DNA of 64,000 bases from Chenopodium formosanum. Its lineage: Eukaryota; Streptophyta; Magnoliopsida; Caryophyllales; Amaranthaceae. The position numbers were made by a program, and so were the translations under genes. Below, piece after piece: positions 14,301 through 24,859 of the stretch. The stretch covers positions 82,692,402-82,756,401 of the forward strand of contig CM044871.1 of assembly GCA_024500155.1 (NCBI GenBank). Direction: 5' to 3'. The notes beneath the pieces were generated by a model. It was not told where the DNA came from and ran no database searches. It worked only from the letters and a program-made list of their open reading frames with translations. The first letter of the stretch is position 1, and each line of letters starts with the position of its first letter.

Positions 14301-16423
14301 TTTATTTATTCTGTATTCAAAATAAGTAAGTAGTGAAAACTGAGGAGTAAGGACGAGAATAACAAGATACTAACCAAAGCTGTATAGAACTGGGTTGGCA
14401 GCTGCAAAATCACATACAAACAAAATTTAATTTAGTTAACAACCAAACAAATCAAAGCACTTAAGGCGTAACGCCAAACATGGACACTTATTTCGATAAA
14501 TTAAAAATTCAAACAATAATTATAACAAATTTTTTATAAGTATACATGATCATGATTTTATTAAGCACTAAAATACAAAATTATTAAGGGAAAGAAGAAA
14601 ATAACATAAAAGAGCGAGGTAAATTATTTTTTGACTTTGGTGTAAGTGTAAATGCATCATGTAATCATGTCAACACTCAACTGCTTACATGACAACATGT
14701 ACTCTTATAAGCTTCTACTTCCCGGTGTATGCTATTTTGCCTTTAATACGCTACGGAATACATGGATTACTACTCCCTCTGTTCCTAAATAATTTAGGAC
14801 AATTTGTCAATTACTACCGCAAGTTAATACCACTTTATAAATTACTACCGCAAATTAAAAAAGTTGTGAATTACTACCGCAAATTTTTTTAAGATGTTGC
14901 GATTACTACCAAACCCCCATTAAACCCAACTATGACGTCATTATATCCCTTTAACCCGTGTTTGACCATGGTTAAGGGCTTTAACCAGCCCCCTCCCCAA
15001 AAAAAAAAAAAAAGAAAATGGGTTAGGGATATAATGACGTCATAGTTAAGGGCTTTAATCATGGGTTAAAGTGATATAATGACGTCATAGTTGGGTTTAA
15101 TGGGGGTTTGTAGTAATCGCAACATCTTAAAAAAATTTTGGTAGTAATTCACAACTTTTTAAATTTGCGGTAGTAATTTACAAAGTAGTATTAACTTGCG
15201 GTAGTAATTGACAAATTTTCCAATAATTTATTACAATGTTATAAATACAGTTACTTGTACTATCTACGAAATTAGGGAGTAATTGTTACCCCTTCTGTTT
15301 TATTTTATTTTTCCTACTTTGATCAATTAATTTGCCTAACAAAAAAATTCAAAGTAGAAAAAACAATACTCCCTCTGTCCCTAAATTACATTCCTACTTC
15401 TCACATAATAAAGAGAAGTAGAAATGTAATTTAGGGACGAAGAGAGTACGAAACAGAGGGAATAATAGCGTAGTGAAAATTATAGAGTACTTAAGCTCAA
15501 AAAGAAATGAAAAGTAAGAATAATGAAGTCAAGTTTAAAGCTTGAAATAAGGAATATCTAGGGATGTTGATTACTCACCGTAGCCGGCTCCAGAAGGCAC
15601 CCCGCTAGATTAAATATATCTCTGAAAACAATCAATAAAATAATAAATTTGTTACATGCACATATGCAACTTGTCACACTCAAAACAAAAGCTATATCAT
15701 TTTTATTTTTTAATACACCTACCATTTATGTATACAAAAACAATTAGTACTTGTAAATCTTAATTAAGTAAGATCTTAATAAATTACTGCCACTACTATT
15801 GCATAGATAACAAAAAATGATTTTGTTTTCCCGTTTCGAAATATCGTAGGTGCATCCTTGTCCCCCCGGATGGAGCGTTCTACTAGCTTGTTGTTTCCTT
15901 ACATATAGGGCTGGCCCCAACTATGTCCACAAGTCGAGCTGAACTAGCAGAGGTACACTGCCGATAGAGTATAAAACATATTCCTGGACCTAAGAATTAG
16001 CTTAAACGGAAGGTTGAGGTTCAGGAATAGGTTTTATACTCATTTTGCTGCCTCAAATTGAATTAGACTACTACAACGACAATTACTAGTTCAAATTACA
16101 ATATCAATACGACAACAAATTCCGAATCAATGGAGCAATAGAGAGAAATGAAGGGAAAGAATTACATACCCAAGAAACCAACCAATGAGGAAGAGAAGAG
16201 AAACACCATGGCTAGACTTGGTGCGGAAATTAGTGATGATTTGAGGAACCTCGGCAACAGCCCAAGCTATTAAACTGACAATACCAAAACCAAAGGAAAG
16301 ATCATCTCTAACATTACAAAGGCAATCTTTGAAGTATTTTTGAACCCATCTCGAACATGGTTTGTTCTCTTTCCAACAGTATATTGCTCTGTTTGAAGAC
16401 GCTCCCCTGTATTTCGCCTTCAT
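11348..16423 (-). CDS. PQ-loop (Ypq1/PQLC2-like) membrane transporter, 12 exons
   Basis: Exons in transcript order are 16423-16170, 15621-15579, 14401-14375, 13811-13713, 13622-13519, 13415-13223, 12417-12313, 12202-12107, 11988-11968, 11857-11799, 11684-11606 and 11452-11348. All junctions are GT-AG and the sum is 1,185 nt, exactly 394 codons plus stop. The protein has two PQ-loop halves: EVPQIITNF with SLLFLIGWFLGDIFNLAG in the first, and GRIPQIVWN then GLNPLMFMFALIANVAYVA in the second. An acidic/serine-rich linker (SSSDDEETNPIPIP) separates them. The C-terminus is cytosolic-looking (KHMRRRSTREADQEFYYEE). Related proteins in yeast and animals export cationic amino acids from vacuole or lysosome, so a tonoplast amino-acid transporter role is inferred. 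A TATATAAA box lies at 16476-16469, about 50 bases upstream of the ATG. Introns host a foldback MULE and MITEs. Exons of 21, 27 and 43 nt are unusually small. Confidence 0.93.
14797..15221. mobile_element. Foldback Mutator-like MITE in PQ-loop gene intron 2
   Basis: The two arms of this 425-bp element are inverted copies of each other for nearly their full length. They start GGACAATTTGTC on the left and GGAAAATTTGTC on the inverted right, and both carry spaced copies of TTACTACCGC. A perfect 9-bp direct duplication, AATAATTTA, flanks it (14788-14796 and 15222-15230), as expected for Mutator-like elements. It sits inside an older element beginning TACTCCCTCTGTTCC. No coding capacity. Confidence 0.85.
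15369..15446. mobile_element. Short palindromic Stowaway-like MITE
   Basis: A 78-bp, almost perfectly palindromic element (CTCCCTCTGTCCCTAAATTA ... inverted) is flanked by TA. It is nested inside a longer MITE-like unit running from about 15290 (CCCCTTCTGTTTTATTTTA) to about 15463 (GAAACAGAGGGAATAA). It lies in intron 2 of the PQ-loop gene. Confidence 0.7.
15963..16040 (+). repeat. TRIM LTR fragment
   Basis: GATAGAGTATAAAACATATT followed by ATTAGCTTAAAC and GGTTGAGG resembles the 3' LTR part of the TRIM-like element in the GATL intron. It lies in the first intron of the PQ-loop gene. No full element can be delimited. Confidence 0.4.
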
Positions 16424-16476
16424 TTTCTCTCTTTTCGTTTCTCCTTCTTTTGTGTGAATGGGTCTGGTTTTATATA

Positions 16477-18550
16477 GCGCTGGAGTTGTGGCTTACTTAT
16501 TTAGTCTTTTATTAATATAATACTCTGTTTGTTCTACAAATGTACGTATGGAGTGTAATTTAGTGCGAGGCCATAAATTAGTTGATTAAAGTTTTGGGGT
16601 TGAAATTAAACCATGTCTATATTATTATCCTCCCTCTATTTCTAAACTTAAAAAAAAAATAAATATAATTTATATGATATAAACATGGTACCTATATAAT
16701 GGTGGATAACGCTCCTCCTCTCTCCCTCTTTTCTAGGATTTTTTAAAAAAATTCGACCCTTTTCTCTTATTTTGCTTTAGTTTTGCAATTTAGTTTTTAA
16801 TAAATCTACACAAGTTGTGACGTTGTGTAGATGTTCGTCCATCTCCCTATAGTGGAATAGTTAGTTTTTATTAGTTTAAGTTTTTTTTTTTTTTTTGTGG
16901 TACGTTTATAAAAAAATAATAAACTTTTGTCTTATTATCAATTTGTTGGTAGAAATTTGTCCAGGATCGTAACGGTTATTAATTCTTCAAATGCGTTCAA
17001 GTGAATCAGATGAAAATCATCCTTACGGCTACAACTAATCGTTAAATTGTCTCTCTGAAAAGGTTATATATTCCAGCAATGTGTGCGAGAGATAGACCAC
17101 AGTGCAAGATCTATTCAACGATTGTAGTTTTGATGAAGGAAACTCTTATTTGATTCAATTTATATATTTGTTGATCTAGATTTCATTTGTTGTGTCGTAT
17201 GCCTTTTATTAATGAATTGTTTTTTTTTTTTTTAAAAAAAAAAAAATTACTATGTATAACGGTGGATTGGTAAATTAATGGGATTATCCATAAATGGAAT
17301 GAAATATTCTTGTAGGCAGGTTGTAAATGAAAATTGGTATGTTTAGGTGGAAGGAATAATAGTTTATTGGATTCAATTTTTAACATCACGAATTCACGAT
17401 TATCAATGTTCTATTTTGACTAATTTATATATTTGGTTAACTATTATAGGGTAATTACTTATTTATAAACATTGATTACCAATGTTATGAACTAGCATTA
17501 GATTAATTTAAAGGTTGGTTTTTTTTTTTTTTTTTTTTTTCACCCGGTTCACCTTTTGGGCTAATTTGGATTTAGAGATTAGTTTTGATTCTAATCCCTT
17601 CCCAATTGTTATTGCGGGGGATCAGTATGGGGGGTTAGATCGATTATTTTAAGTGATTGTAAAAAAAAAAATTGTATTAACATTTCTTCAATTATACTCT
17701 GTAAGAAATACCTGAAAAATAATTGTATTGTACATTAGAATTGAAATTATTCAGATCCATGACTTCTTAATGTTAAATAAAATATTGTTATACTTTTCTT
17801 AATTGTTATTCTTTTCAATATGTACATACCTTCATGTAAAATTCCTTCTAAAATGAGTGTATGAGATTCAAGTATTCAACCCTAGCTAGCCTGCCTCATG
17901 TATGCATGCTTAAACTTATAGAGCTAGCCAATTGTTCTATCTAGATTCTTACTTCATACTTTGAATTGTAAGGGTTGTGAGGGCGTAATGGAATTAAAGA
18001 TTTAAAGATGACATAGATATTGAGAAGATTAATTGTGAATAAATAAGGCAAGAAAATGACTAAAGAGAGACACACAATTTATCGTTACAAATACAAAAAA
18101 CTACATTAGTAACAAATCAACGTTTGACTTTTTTTTTTCATCATAATATCACCAAATATGGAGTAATACTATTTGATAATTTTTGTAATAAATGAGAGAT
18201 TAAACTCCGTAATTATTCATGACAAAAAAATTCAGAAATTGTGTTGTCTGAAAACTGTAATAAGCAAACATGATGCCATGCATACATACACTACCATGAA
18301 TATAACCACAAATTATAACAAAGTTCAACGCTTTATTAAAATGATAAACTTACATGATATTTTATATTCTGAATCTGAAGCTTGATACCGTCACTATACA
18401 TGTACAACATCGATCACCTCATTATTCTATCCCATGATAGTTCTGTTGTACTCCATATATAAGTAGCATGCAATGTTGTGTTGGTACCAAATGGTCCAAA
18501 TGAGGCAACATTCATTTCACTGGTTATACATAGTACAATACTCCCTTCAT
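16477..18550. other. Intergenic spacer upstream of the PQ-loop gene
   Basis: Very AT-rich sequence with several homopolymer runs (for example T runs near 16881, 17220 and 17518). No coding signal and no complete transposon could be delimited. The part next to 16480 should contain the PQ-loop gene promoter. Confidence 0.4.
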
Positions 18551-18560
18551 CCTTTTATTA

Positions 18561-20010
18561 GAGTTAAGTACAAAGTTGGGGTCTAAGTTTTTAAGTTTTT
18601 CACCTTTTGGGACCTGAGTTTTTTTTTTTTCACCTTTTGGGATCTAGAGTTAAGAATCCGGTAAGTTAACTCACATTTAACTCACCTGAGAAAAACTTAG
18701 TCCCTTAACACTCATTTTAGGGAAAAAAACATAATCCCTTCTTTTTTATATAAAAACAAAAAAAAAAAAAATACAACATAAATACTGTCAAACCAAAAAA
18801 CACAGACGAATCGTTAATAAATTTTTTAAATATAAAATTTTATAAAAATATTTTTAAAAAATCGATGGCAATCTTTTGATTCCTTAACCTTATTACAATT
18901 TCTTTAAAAAAAATTAAAACTTAATGCAATTTCTCCTTCAGCATTTGGGCAGCCATCTTCACTATTCCCAGCAACCCCTACGACCTTCACCTCCCCAAAA
19001 TCACCCAACCATTGCAGCACCACCTCCAAGTTCTCCAACCACCGTCCACAACGCTTCCAGCAACCACAAATCGCACCAATTTCGATTCAACTATGTTGTA
19101 GATTTCGTATACTTTTACCTACTAATTACTTACTTTTAATATAATTGACCACCTCGCTTAACTTGATATCTAATATATACATATCAAATACGGAAAAGCA
19201 TAGCATAACCTATTATCAATAATCAGCGGCTCTATAGATGGCGGCCGATAGTCATGATATGTGACTTATAATTAATTACCTATTTAAAAAATGATAACTT
19301 GACTATAAACTATATACTACGTATGTATAAGTTAAAGTTTTTTTTTTTTTTTTCTATTATTACCAAGTTAAAAAGGGTTACTTCCTAATAATATATAAAT
19401 TGTCATCTTTGAATATGAAGCATAAGTTAAGATAAGTTTTTATTTATTTATTTTTACGTATAATTACAAGTATATAAATTGAACTATACTTTTTTTTTGA
19501 CGGGAAATTCACTGTTTTAACAATATATTTACAAGTTTATTTTGGTTTATTATTGTGTGTTTAGTTAGCGTGATTGCAATTGTTTATCATTCATAATGTT
19601 TTCTAATTATTGTATATAATGAGTTAATGACAGTTGTGTTGTACACCATCGATCCATACTAAGCTACTAACCTCTCTAATTGTTAATATGTTATTGTACG
19701 TGCACTACCGTCATGAACAACATTAAATTTTAGAAGAGAAGAAAAACCTTTTAATAATTAGTGTTGAAGTTAAAGGAGAGAAAATATAAAAATTAATAGC
19801 AAACTTTAGCCTTGTAATTAACCACATGTGAGAGAGAGTAATAAATGAAGGGACTAAGTTTTTAACTAAGGGACTATGTTTTTTCACTCACCTTTAGTTA
19901 CTTTTGGCCGGAAATTGGACCATAGGTCCCAAAAGGTGAAAAAAAAAAAAAACTGAGGTCCCGAAAGGTGAAAAATTAAAAAACTTGGACCCCAATATTA
20001 TACTTAACTC
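18561..20010. mobile_element. Non-autonomous Mutator-like element with long inverted repeats
   Basis: The 1,450-bp element starts GAGTTAAGTACAAAGTTGGG and ends in its inverted counterpart (CCCCAATATTATACTTAACTC). The inverted homology extends at least about 70 bases and includes CACCTTTTGGGACCTGAG. A perfect 10-bp duplication, CCTTTTATTA, flanks it (18551-18560 and 20011-20020). Length of TSD and of TIR fits MULEs. The interior is AT-rich with no transposase-like frame. It was inserted into an older MITE whose left end (ACTCCCTTCATCC) remains at 18540. Confidence 0.85.
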
Positions 20011-20039
20011 CCTTTTATTAAATATATGTATTGTTTTTT

Positions 20040-20112
20040 GACAAATCAAAATTAAGGACCTATTTCCATTTTAAGGTTGTAAAATTTGAGAATATTCTCT
20101 ACTTTTTGATGA
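20040..20112 (+). repeat. Direct repeat, copy 1
   Basis: The block GACAAATCAAAATTAAGGAC...GGTTGT, followed after a gap by ACTTTTTGATGAG, recurs at 20594-20652 in the same orientation. The two copies bracket the short Helitron at 20203-20535. The repeat is part of an AT-rich sequence of unknown origin. Confidence 0.7.
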
Positions 20113-20202
20113 GTTGTCATCAATTTGTTGTACTAATAAATTTTTATACATCAATTTCTAACACTTTCTCTCTCTCTCCCTCTTTTCAATTATTTCCAAC
20201 CA

Positions 20203-20535
20203 CTAGATTAATCCCGTGCGATGCACGGTTTTAAAATAAAAATTGAATTATAGACTTTTAACACGTACGGAAAGAAAATAACTTTCTCATTTTTCCTAAC
20301 TAATTAATTTATAATTAAATATGAATGAACAATTCCTGAAAGTGCATAATTTTCATATTTAATTAAGAAATTTCAATTAAATTATATTATTAACTATTGT
20401 TAACAACTCGTAAATAACTAAATAGCATAATATGACATCATCCTTGCATTTTGGAGGGAAAAAAATTAAATAAAAAAGTGACACATAAGTAATGATGACA
20501 TCAGTGATTGTTATTGTAGTATATATATAGATAGA
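20203..20535 (-). mobile_element. Short non-autonomous Helitron
   Basis: Read on the minus strand, the 3' end shows the hairpin CCGTGCATCGCACGG, then a 7-nt spacer, then CTAG followed by host T. The 5' end is TCTATCTATATATATACTAC after a host A. Helitrons start with TC, end with a hairpin plus CTRR and insert between A and T without target duplication, so all three criteria are met. The exact 5' TC is ambiguous by 4-8 bases because of a GATA repeat. About 330 bp, no helicase. Confidence 0.7.
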
Positions 20536-20593
20536 TAGATTATTTTTTCTTAGGGATTGACGAGTGATTTTAGTTTTTGCATTGATGAGCATT

Positions 20594-20652
20594 GGACAAA
20601 TCAAAATTAAGGACCTATTTCTATTTTAAGGTTGTACGTACTTTTTGATGAG
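20594..20652 (+). repeat. Direct repeat, copy 2
   Basis: Second copy of the block at 20040, with one substitution in the long part (TATTTCTATTTT versus TATTTCCATTTT) and a shorter gap before ACTTTTTGATGAG. The downstream phrase GATGAGCATTGGA is repeated just before and just after this copy. Confidence 0.7.
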
Positions 20653-21187
20653 CATTGGATAAAATTACAAGCTAAAAGTAGAAATATTAAATTAAAATAA
20701 ATATAAATTACATTGATTGACGCGTGATTTTATCATGCATTTCAAAATTAATACCATTTTAGGTTAAAGTTTAATTTTTTAATATAACGTTCGGGGGCGT
20801 TCGTTAACAAGGTCCTTTTCTAAGGGAAAATACAAGTTTATCTGCAGATAAACGAATTTTTATTAATCTAGTGACATTTCAGTAAATCTATTGAAAAATA
20901 GTGGTAATTTATTTAGTAATTTTGGTGAGCTGTCTAATTACTGTTTACAACTTGCATTTACTGTTTGATGCGGAAATTACACATGTACTGATTGTACTCC
21001 TCAACTAGTACATGAAAAAACGCATGGACCCCTCCACGGGTAACTTGGAAAAACAATAGATTTATCTGGGGAACTTGAAAAAACGATTTTGTTTATCTGG
21101 GAAATAATACTCCTTTTCTAAATATATTGTGAATAAATGAATGACGTTTTTACTTTCCAAAAATGATACTCCGATCTGTATTAAAAT
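20653..21187. other. AT-rich spacer
   Basis: No coding signal. Short repeated phrases occur, such as TTTATCTG(C/G)GG..AAC and ACTTG(G)AAAAAAC near 21045-21105. They suggest remnants of an older element, but no ends could be defined. Confidence 0.35.
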
Positions 21188-21198
21188 TAGTAATGTTT

Positions 21199-22858
21199 AA
21201 CTACTCTCGACCCTTTCTCTCTCTAACCCTAGCCTTATCCTCAACCGCCTCCACCGCTCCTCCTTTTCTTACCCCCCTGCTCGCCGGCGACTGGCCCGCT
21301 CTGCCTAGCCGTCGTCGGCGAGCCTAGCCCTGCAATTTCCTTTCTTTTCTAGTTTTTTTAGCTTTCGTTTTTGGTTAGTTGGTGTAGAAGTCAGGGGTTC
21401 TCTTGGTCGTGGTTTCGTTTGGGTTGATCGTCAGTGTTTTAGCGGCCTACTGTAACAAGTCAAGAACCAAAGGCTAGCCTTAACGCCGCCGTTGAAAGGA
21501 ATTTCGTTAATAGATTCCCGACGGTAAAGGTGAATTTAGGGTGCTAGCCTTAACGCCGCCGTTGAAAGGAACTTCGTTAATAGATTCCCGATGGTAAAGG
21601 TGAAGTTAGGGTTAGGGTTTCCTCGCGTACCCAAGGGTTGGTTCAGTGAGGGGTTCTTTGTGATGTCGTGGACGATTGCTTCGGGTGGTGGGTTGTTTGC
21701 TACAGTTGAGGGCTGCCGTAGAGGTTCCCTTTTCGCTCCCCTGTTTCTTCTCGCTACTTTACTGCTTTGTTTATTTTAGTTGTTTTTTTAATTTTATTTT
21801 GCTTTAGTTTACTTTTGTTGTGTTTGCTTATGTTGTGTGATTGGTTGTTTGGTTTGCTTTGTTTAAATAACTCTCTACTTAGGCATGAGTTAGAGTACTT
21901 CTTGTTTCGGGAGTTATCGAAGTGTTGTTGTGGTTTTTGGAGCCTAGTTTGTGGTTTTTGTGGGTTGTAATTAAGATTAAACGCCCCCTTTTTCGTTGGG
22001 TGGGTGGTCCTACTTGGAGCCTTGTTGGGGTGTAAAGGTGTTCCCTTGGTAGTTAATACAGTTTACCGGAGGGGGGGGGGGAAGTTGATTGCGCAGCTGG
22101 ATGATTCTCTCTGCATATGGAGTTTGCAGGAGAAGTGTGGTTTTGGGGGAAGAGCTTGGTTTGTCGATCTTGTTGCTGGGTTGTGGGATGTGGGATGATA
22201 TAGGCATTCAGGTAATTGCTATCATCCCGTTGTTAGTGTGGGTGATGACAAGGTCAGCCATCGCTGTTAACCAATATCTTGAAGGAGGCTACCCATCTTT
22301 AATGTTTGGGTTGAGCAAAATCCTCCATTTTCTTGCATTCTGTGTTAGTAGAATTGCAAGAGGAGAACCTGCATTTGGATGCACGGTTTCTCATAGAGTT
22401 ATTAGAGTATATGACTCTATAGGTTTTGTTTCGAGACTCCTAGGATGCAGTTTTGTTTTTCGATCCCTAGGAGTGGAATGGTGTCATAGGTTAGGTCTTC
22501 AACAGCAGGGTGCTTTTTTCGGGTTCTTTCGTTTCCCAACAGTTTCCATCATGAGTTCCCGTCGCTTTCAATGCCAGTTCGGGTTCTTTTCAAGGTTTGT
22601 GATCTGCGCGCTCGGTCCATCTCGACAGTTCAGTTCAATCGGCTTCTCTTGGTCCACAGTTTGGATGTGGTTTGGTCTTCTGGGTTGTCCAGGCTTTGTG
22701 GCTCTTGGTGTGCTGCACGATCTTTTCAGTATTTTCTTATCTTCGATCCTCCCGAACTAGTTCTTAATGTGTGTGGTTTTTTTATGTTCATGTTCTGTTT
22801 AGGTTGTAATCTTGTTTTTATTTAATAGTATCTTTTATAAAAAAAAAAAAAAAAAAAA
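21199..22858 (+). mobile_element. Poly(A)-tailed non-LTR (LINE-like) insertion without reverse transcriptase
   Basis: An 11-bp direct duplication, TAGTAATGTTT, lies at 21188-21198 and 22859-22869, and the right copy is directly preceded by a poly(A) tract (about 22839-22858). This is the signature of target-primed reverse transcription. The 5' part is GC-rich, starts with pyrimidine-rich CTCTCGACCCTTTCTCTCTC, and contains a 70-bp tandem duplication (21473-21542, 21543-21612). The 3' end, TATTTAATAGTATCTTTTAT before the A-tail, resembles plant L1 tails. No reverse-transcriptase or endonuclease motif is visible, so it is an internally deleted LINE or another retroposed transcript. Confidence 0.75.
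21473..21612 (+). repeat. 70-bp tandem duplication
   Basis: Two adjacent 70-base units start GCTAGCCTTAACGCCGCCGT and differ at only a few positions (for example AATTTCG versus AACTTCG, GACGG versus GATGG). They lie in the GC-rich 5' part of the LINE-like insertion. Tandem units near the 5' end are known in some LINEs, where they may act as promoter modules. Confidence 0.85.
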
Positions 22859-22869
22859 TAGTAATGTTT

Positions 22870-23370
22870 GAATGAGGAGTACTCCGTAGTAAAAAAAAAG
22901 CTGAAATTGGAGATCGAAAAAGGCAAATGATGAGGTGTAGGATGAGAAGGATGACATTATTATGATGAGAAGAAAGAAAAAAGGAGAAAGATAGAGTCGA
23001 TTATAAAGACGACGCGTGTGAGTAGCGGCCTCGGTTCGCTGCAATCTGTACCTTTAGCTATCACCCCTGTCTTTCTCGAATTAATGTCTCGTCTTTGTGT
23101 TTGTAATTGTCTTCAATTCCCTCTCTTTGCCGCATTTATGCAGTAACAGCCAATGCCATCCTCGATGTTTATTCTTTTTAGCTTTCTTACCACTTGTCTA
23201 ATTTCACCATATCAACTACATTCTAGATTATTATCCGTTTTTTGTTTTTAAATCAAGCAGAAAATATATCCATTACATTGTCACAACTCACAAGTTCCAT
23301 TTTACATTTGGATGTACAATTATTTACTTTGTAATATTCTACGGCGTATTATGTTTCATGTATTACATTA
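22870..23370. other. Spacer, no gene seen
   Basis: AT-rich sequence without coding signal, starting with a TACTCCGTA 9-mer at 22880. No transposon ends could be defined. Confidence 0.4.
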
Positions 23371-23372
23371 TA

Positions 23373-23551
23373 CTTCCTCCGTTTATATTTAGTTGACGCA
23401 TTTAATTTAGGCATATATATTAAAGAGATGAGAGAGAATAAAAAAACAAGTGGGATAGCAAGGTAAAAAAATTACCCCAAAAGGAAATGTGTCAACTAAA
23501 AAAAAAACTTCCTAAAAAGAATACGTGTCAACTAAAAAGAAACGAAGGTAG
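23373..23551. mobile_element. Stowaway-like MITE
   Basis: 179 bp with inverted ends CTTCCTCCGTTTATATTTAG and, on the right, CTAAAAAGAAACGAAGGTAG, flanked by TA. The subterminal phrase GTGTCAACTAAA is repeated in the right half. No coding capacity. Confidence 0.65.
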
Positions 23552-23611
23552 TATATATTTGGCCATTTGTTCATTTAGAAACAGATTTTAAGAAGGAAAA
23601 AAAAATTTAGG

Positions 23612-23869
23612 GTCTGTTCATATTTACTGAACTGAATTGAATAGAGCTGAAGTGAATTTTTTATGAGAAAACTAAACTGATTGGAGTTGAATTGAATTTA
23701 AGTTGAAGTGAACAAACCCTTAGGGCCTGTTTACATTTACTTAATTTCAGTTCAGCTCCAATTAGTTCAGTTCAATTCAGTTCAGCTCTTAATTTTCCTC
23801 TCTCATAAAATATTCAGTTCAGTTCAGTTCAGTTCAGCTCACTTCAGTAAATGTGAACAGACCCTTACT
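23612..23869. mobile_element. Two adjacent Tourist-like (PIF/Harbinger) MITEs
   Basis: The first unit starts GGGTCTGTTCATATTTACTG (23612) and ends GAACAAACCC before TTA near 23720. The second starts GGGCCTGTTTACATTTACTT and ends AAGTAAATG-like, GTGAACAGACCC, before TTA (about 23869). TTA target sites and GGGYCTGTT inverted ends are typical of Tourist MITEs. The interior is a degenerate series of TTCAGTTCAGT. Another diverged copy lies at about 24335-24482, and the family recurs at 47794-48567. Confidence 0.6.
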
Positions 23870-24609
23870 GTATCGATCTTGTAAAACAGATTACTAATTA
23901 CTAATAATAGTTATTTACAAGTACTAAATATGAAGTATTAATTACTAATTATTTATTATTGACTATCAATTACGAAGTACTAATTACTTCAAGATTGATA
24001 CATGTAACTATGTAAGGGTCTGCAATGAATAACTAATTACTAAACTTACCAGGCTACCAGCAGTTTGGTTGAATAATGGTGAGAGAGAGAAAGTGACTGC
24101 AAAGAATTGGGCTTTAAGTGGGTAGTCCAATTGAAGATACCCAGATTTCATGGAGTTGCAAATCGGGTCGCGTCTACTAGATGACCATAATTTTTTTTTT
24201 TTTTGGTGCAAACTAGATGACCATAAGTTTGGACTATGTTGTATTGTGACCCAATAACATTCACTCAGATCGCGGGCCTTGTTCACCGAGCCATTTGTTA
24301 TGAATGTCTTAATGTTTCATGTGACAGTTTGAGTAAGGGTGTTCAATTTAGCTTAATTTTTGTTTAGTTCAACTCATAATTTTCTTCTCTCATAAAATAT
24401 TTATTTTAGCTCAACTTAGTTTAGTTCAGCTTCAATCATTTTAGTTTAGTTTAGTTCAGTTCAGTAAATATAAACAGACCCTAGCACATACTTCTTAAAG
24501 GGTTGAGGGTATGGACTTACGGTGGGTGCTACTAGAAATAACGGAATTGTAATCGCAAAAAACAACATTACAATGCATTTTTTTATTTTATGCGAGATAT
24601 AAACATATA

Positions 24610-24851
24610 CTCCCTTAGTTTTTAAATACTTCCTCCATTTCTTTTGAGCTCGTATGCCAATGCTAATCTTTGATCAATAATATCTTTAATCATCAATAAG
24701 AATAAATGTTAATCTATTAATTGAGACGATTCCAACAAATATCCACAAGACTATATTTTTTTTCTCATGTATAAATCACATACATTAGTCAAAGTAAGAT
24801 AAATGAATAGTGTAAAAAATAAAAATGGAGCAAGTATTAAAACAGAGGGAG
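24610..24851. mobile_element. Stowaway-like MITE, same family as 49582-49844
   Basis: Inverted ends CTCCCTTAGTTTTTAAATAC and TATTAAAACAGAGGGAG are flanked by TA. Along its whole length it matches the copy inside the large insertion at 49582-49844, including the shared phrases CATGCCAATG/GTATGCCAATG and ACATTAGTCAAAGTA. Confidence 0.8.
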
Positions 24852-24859
24852 TAATTGTT

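Noticed and set aside
22089..22760. 223-codon ORF
   Set aside because: It lies inside the LINE-like insertion, resembles no family, and has composition fitting a chance frame in GC-richer DNA.
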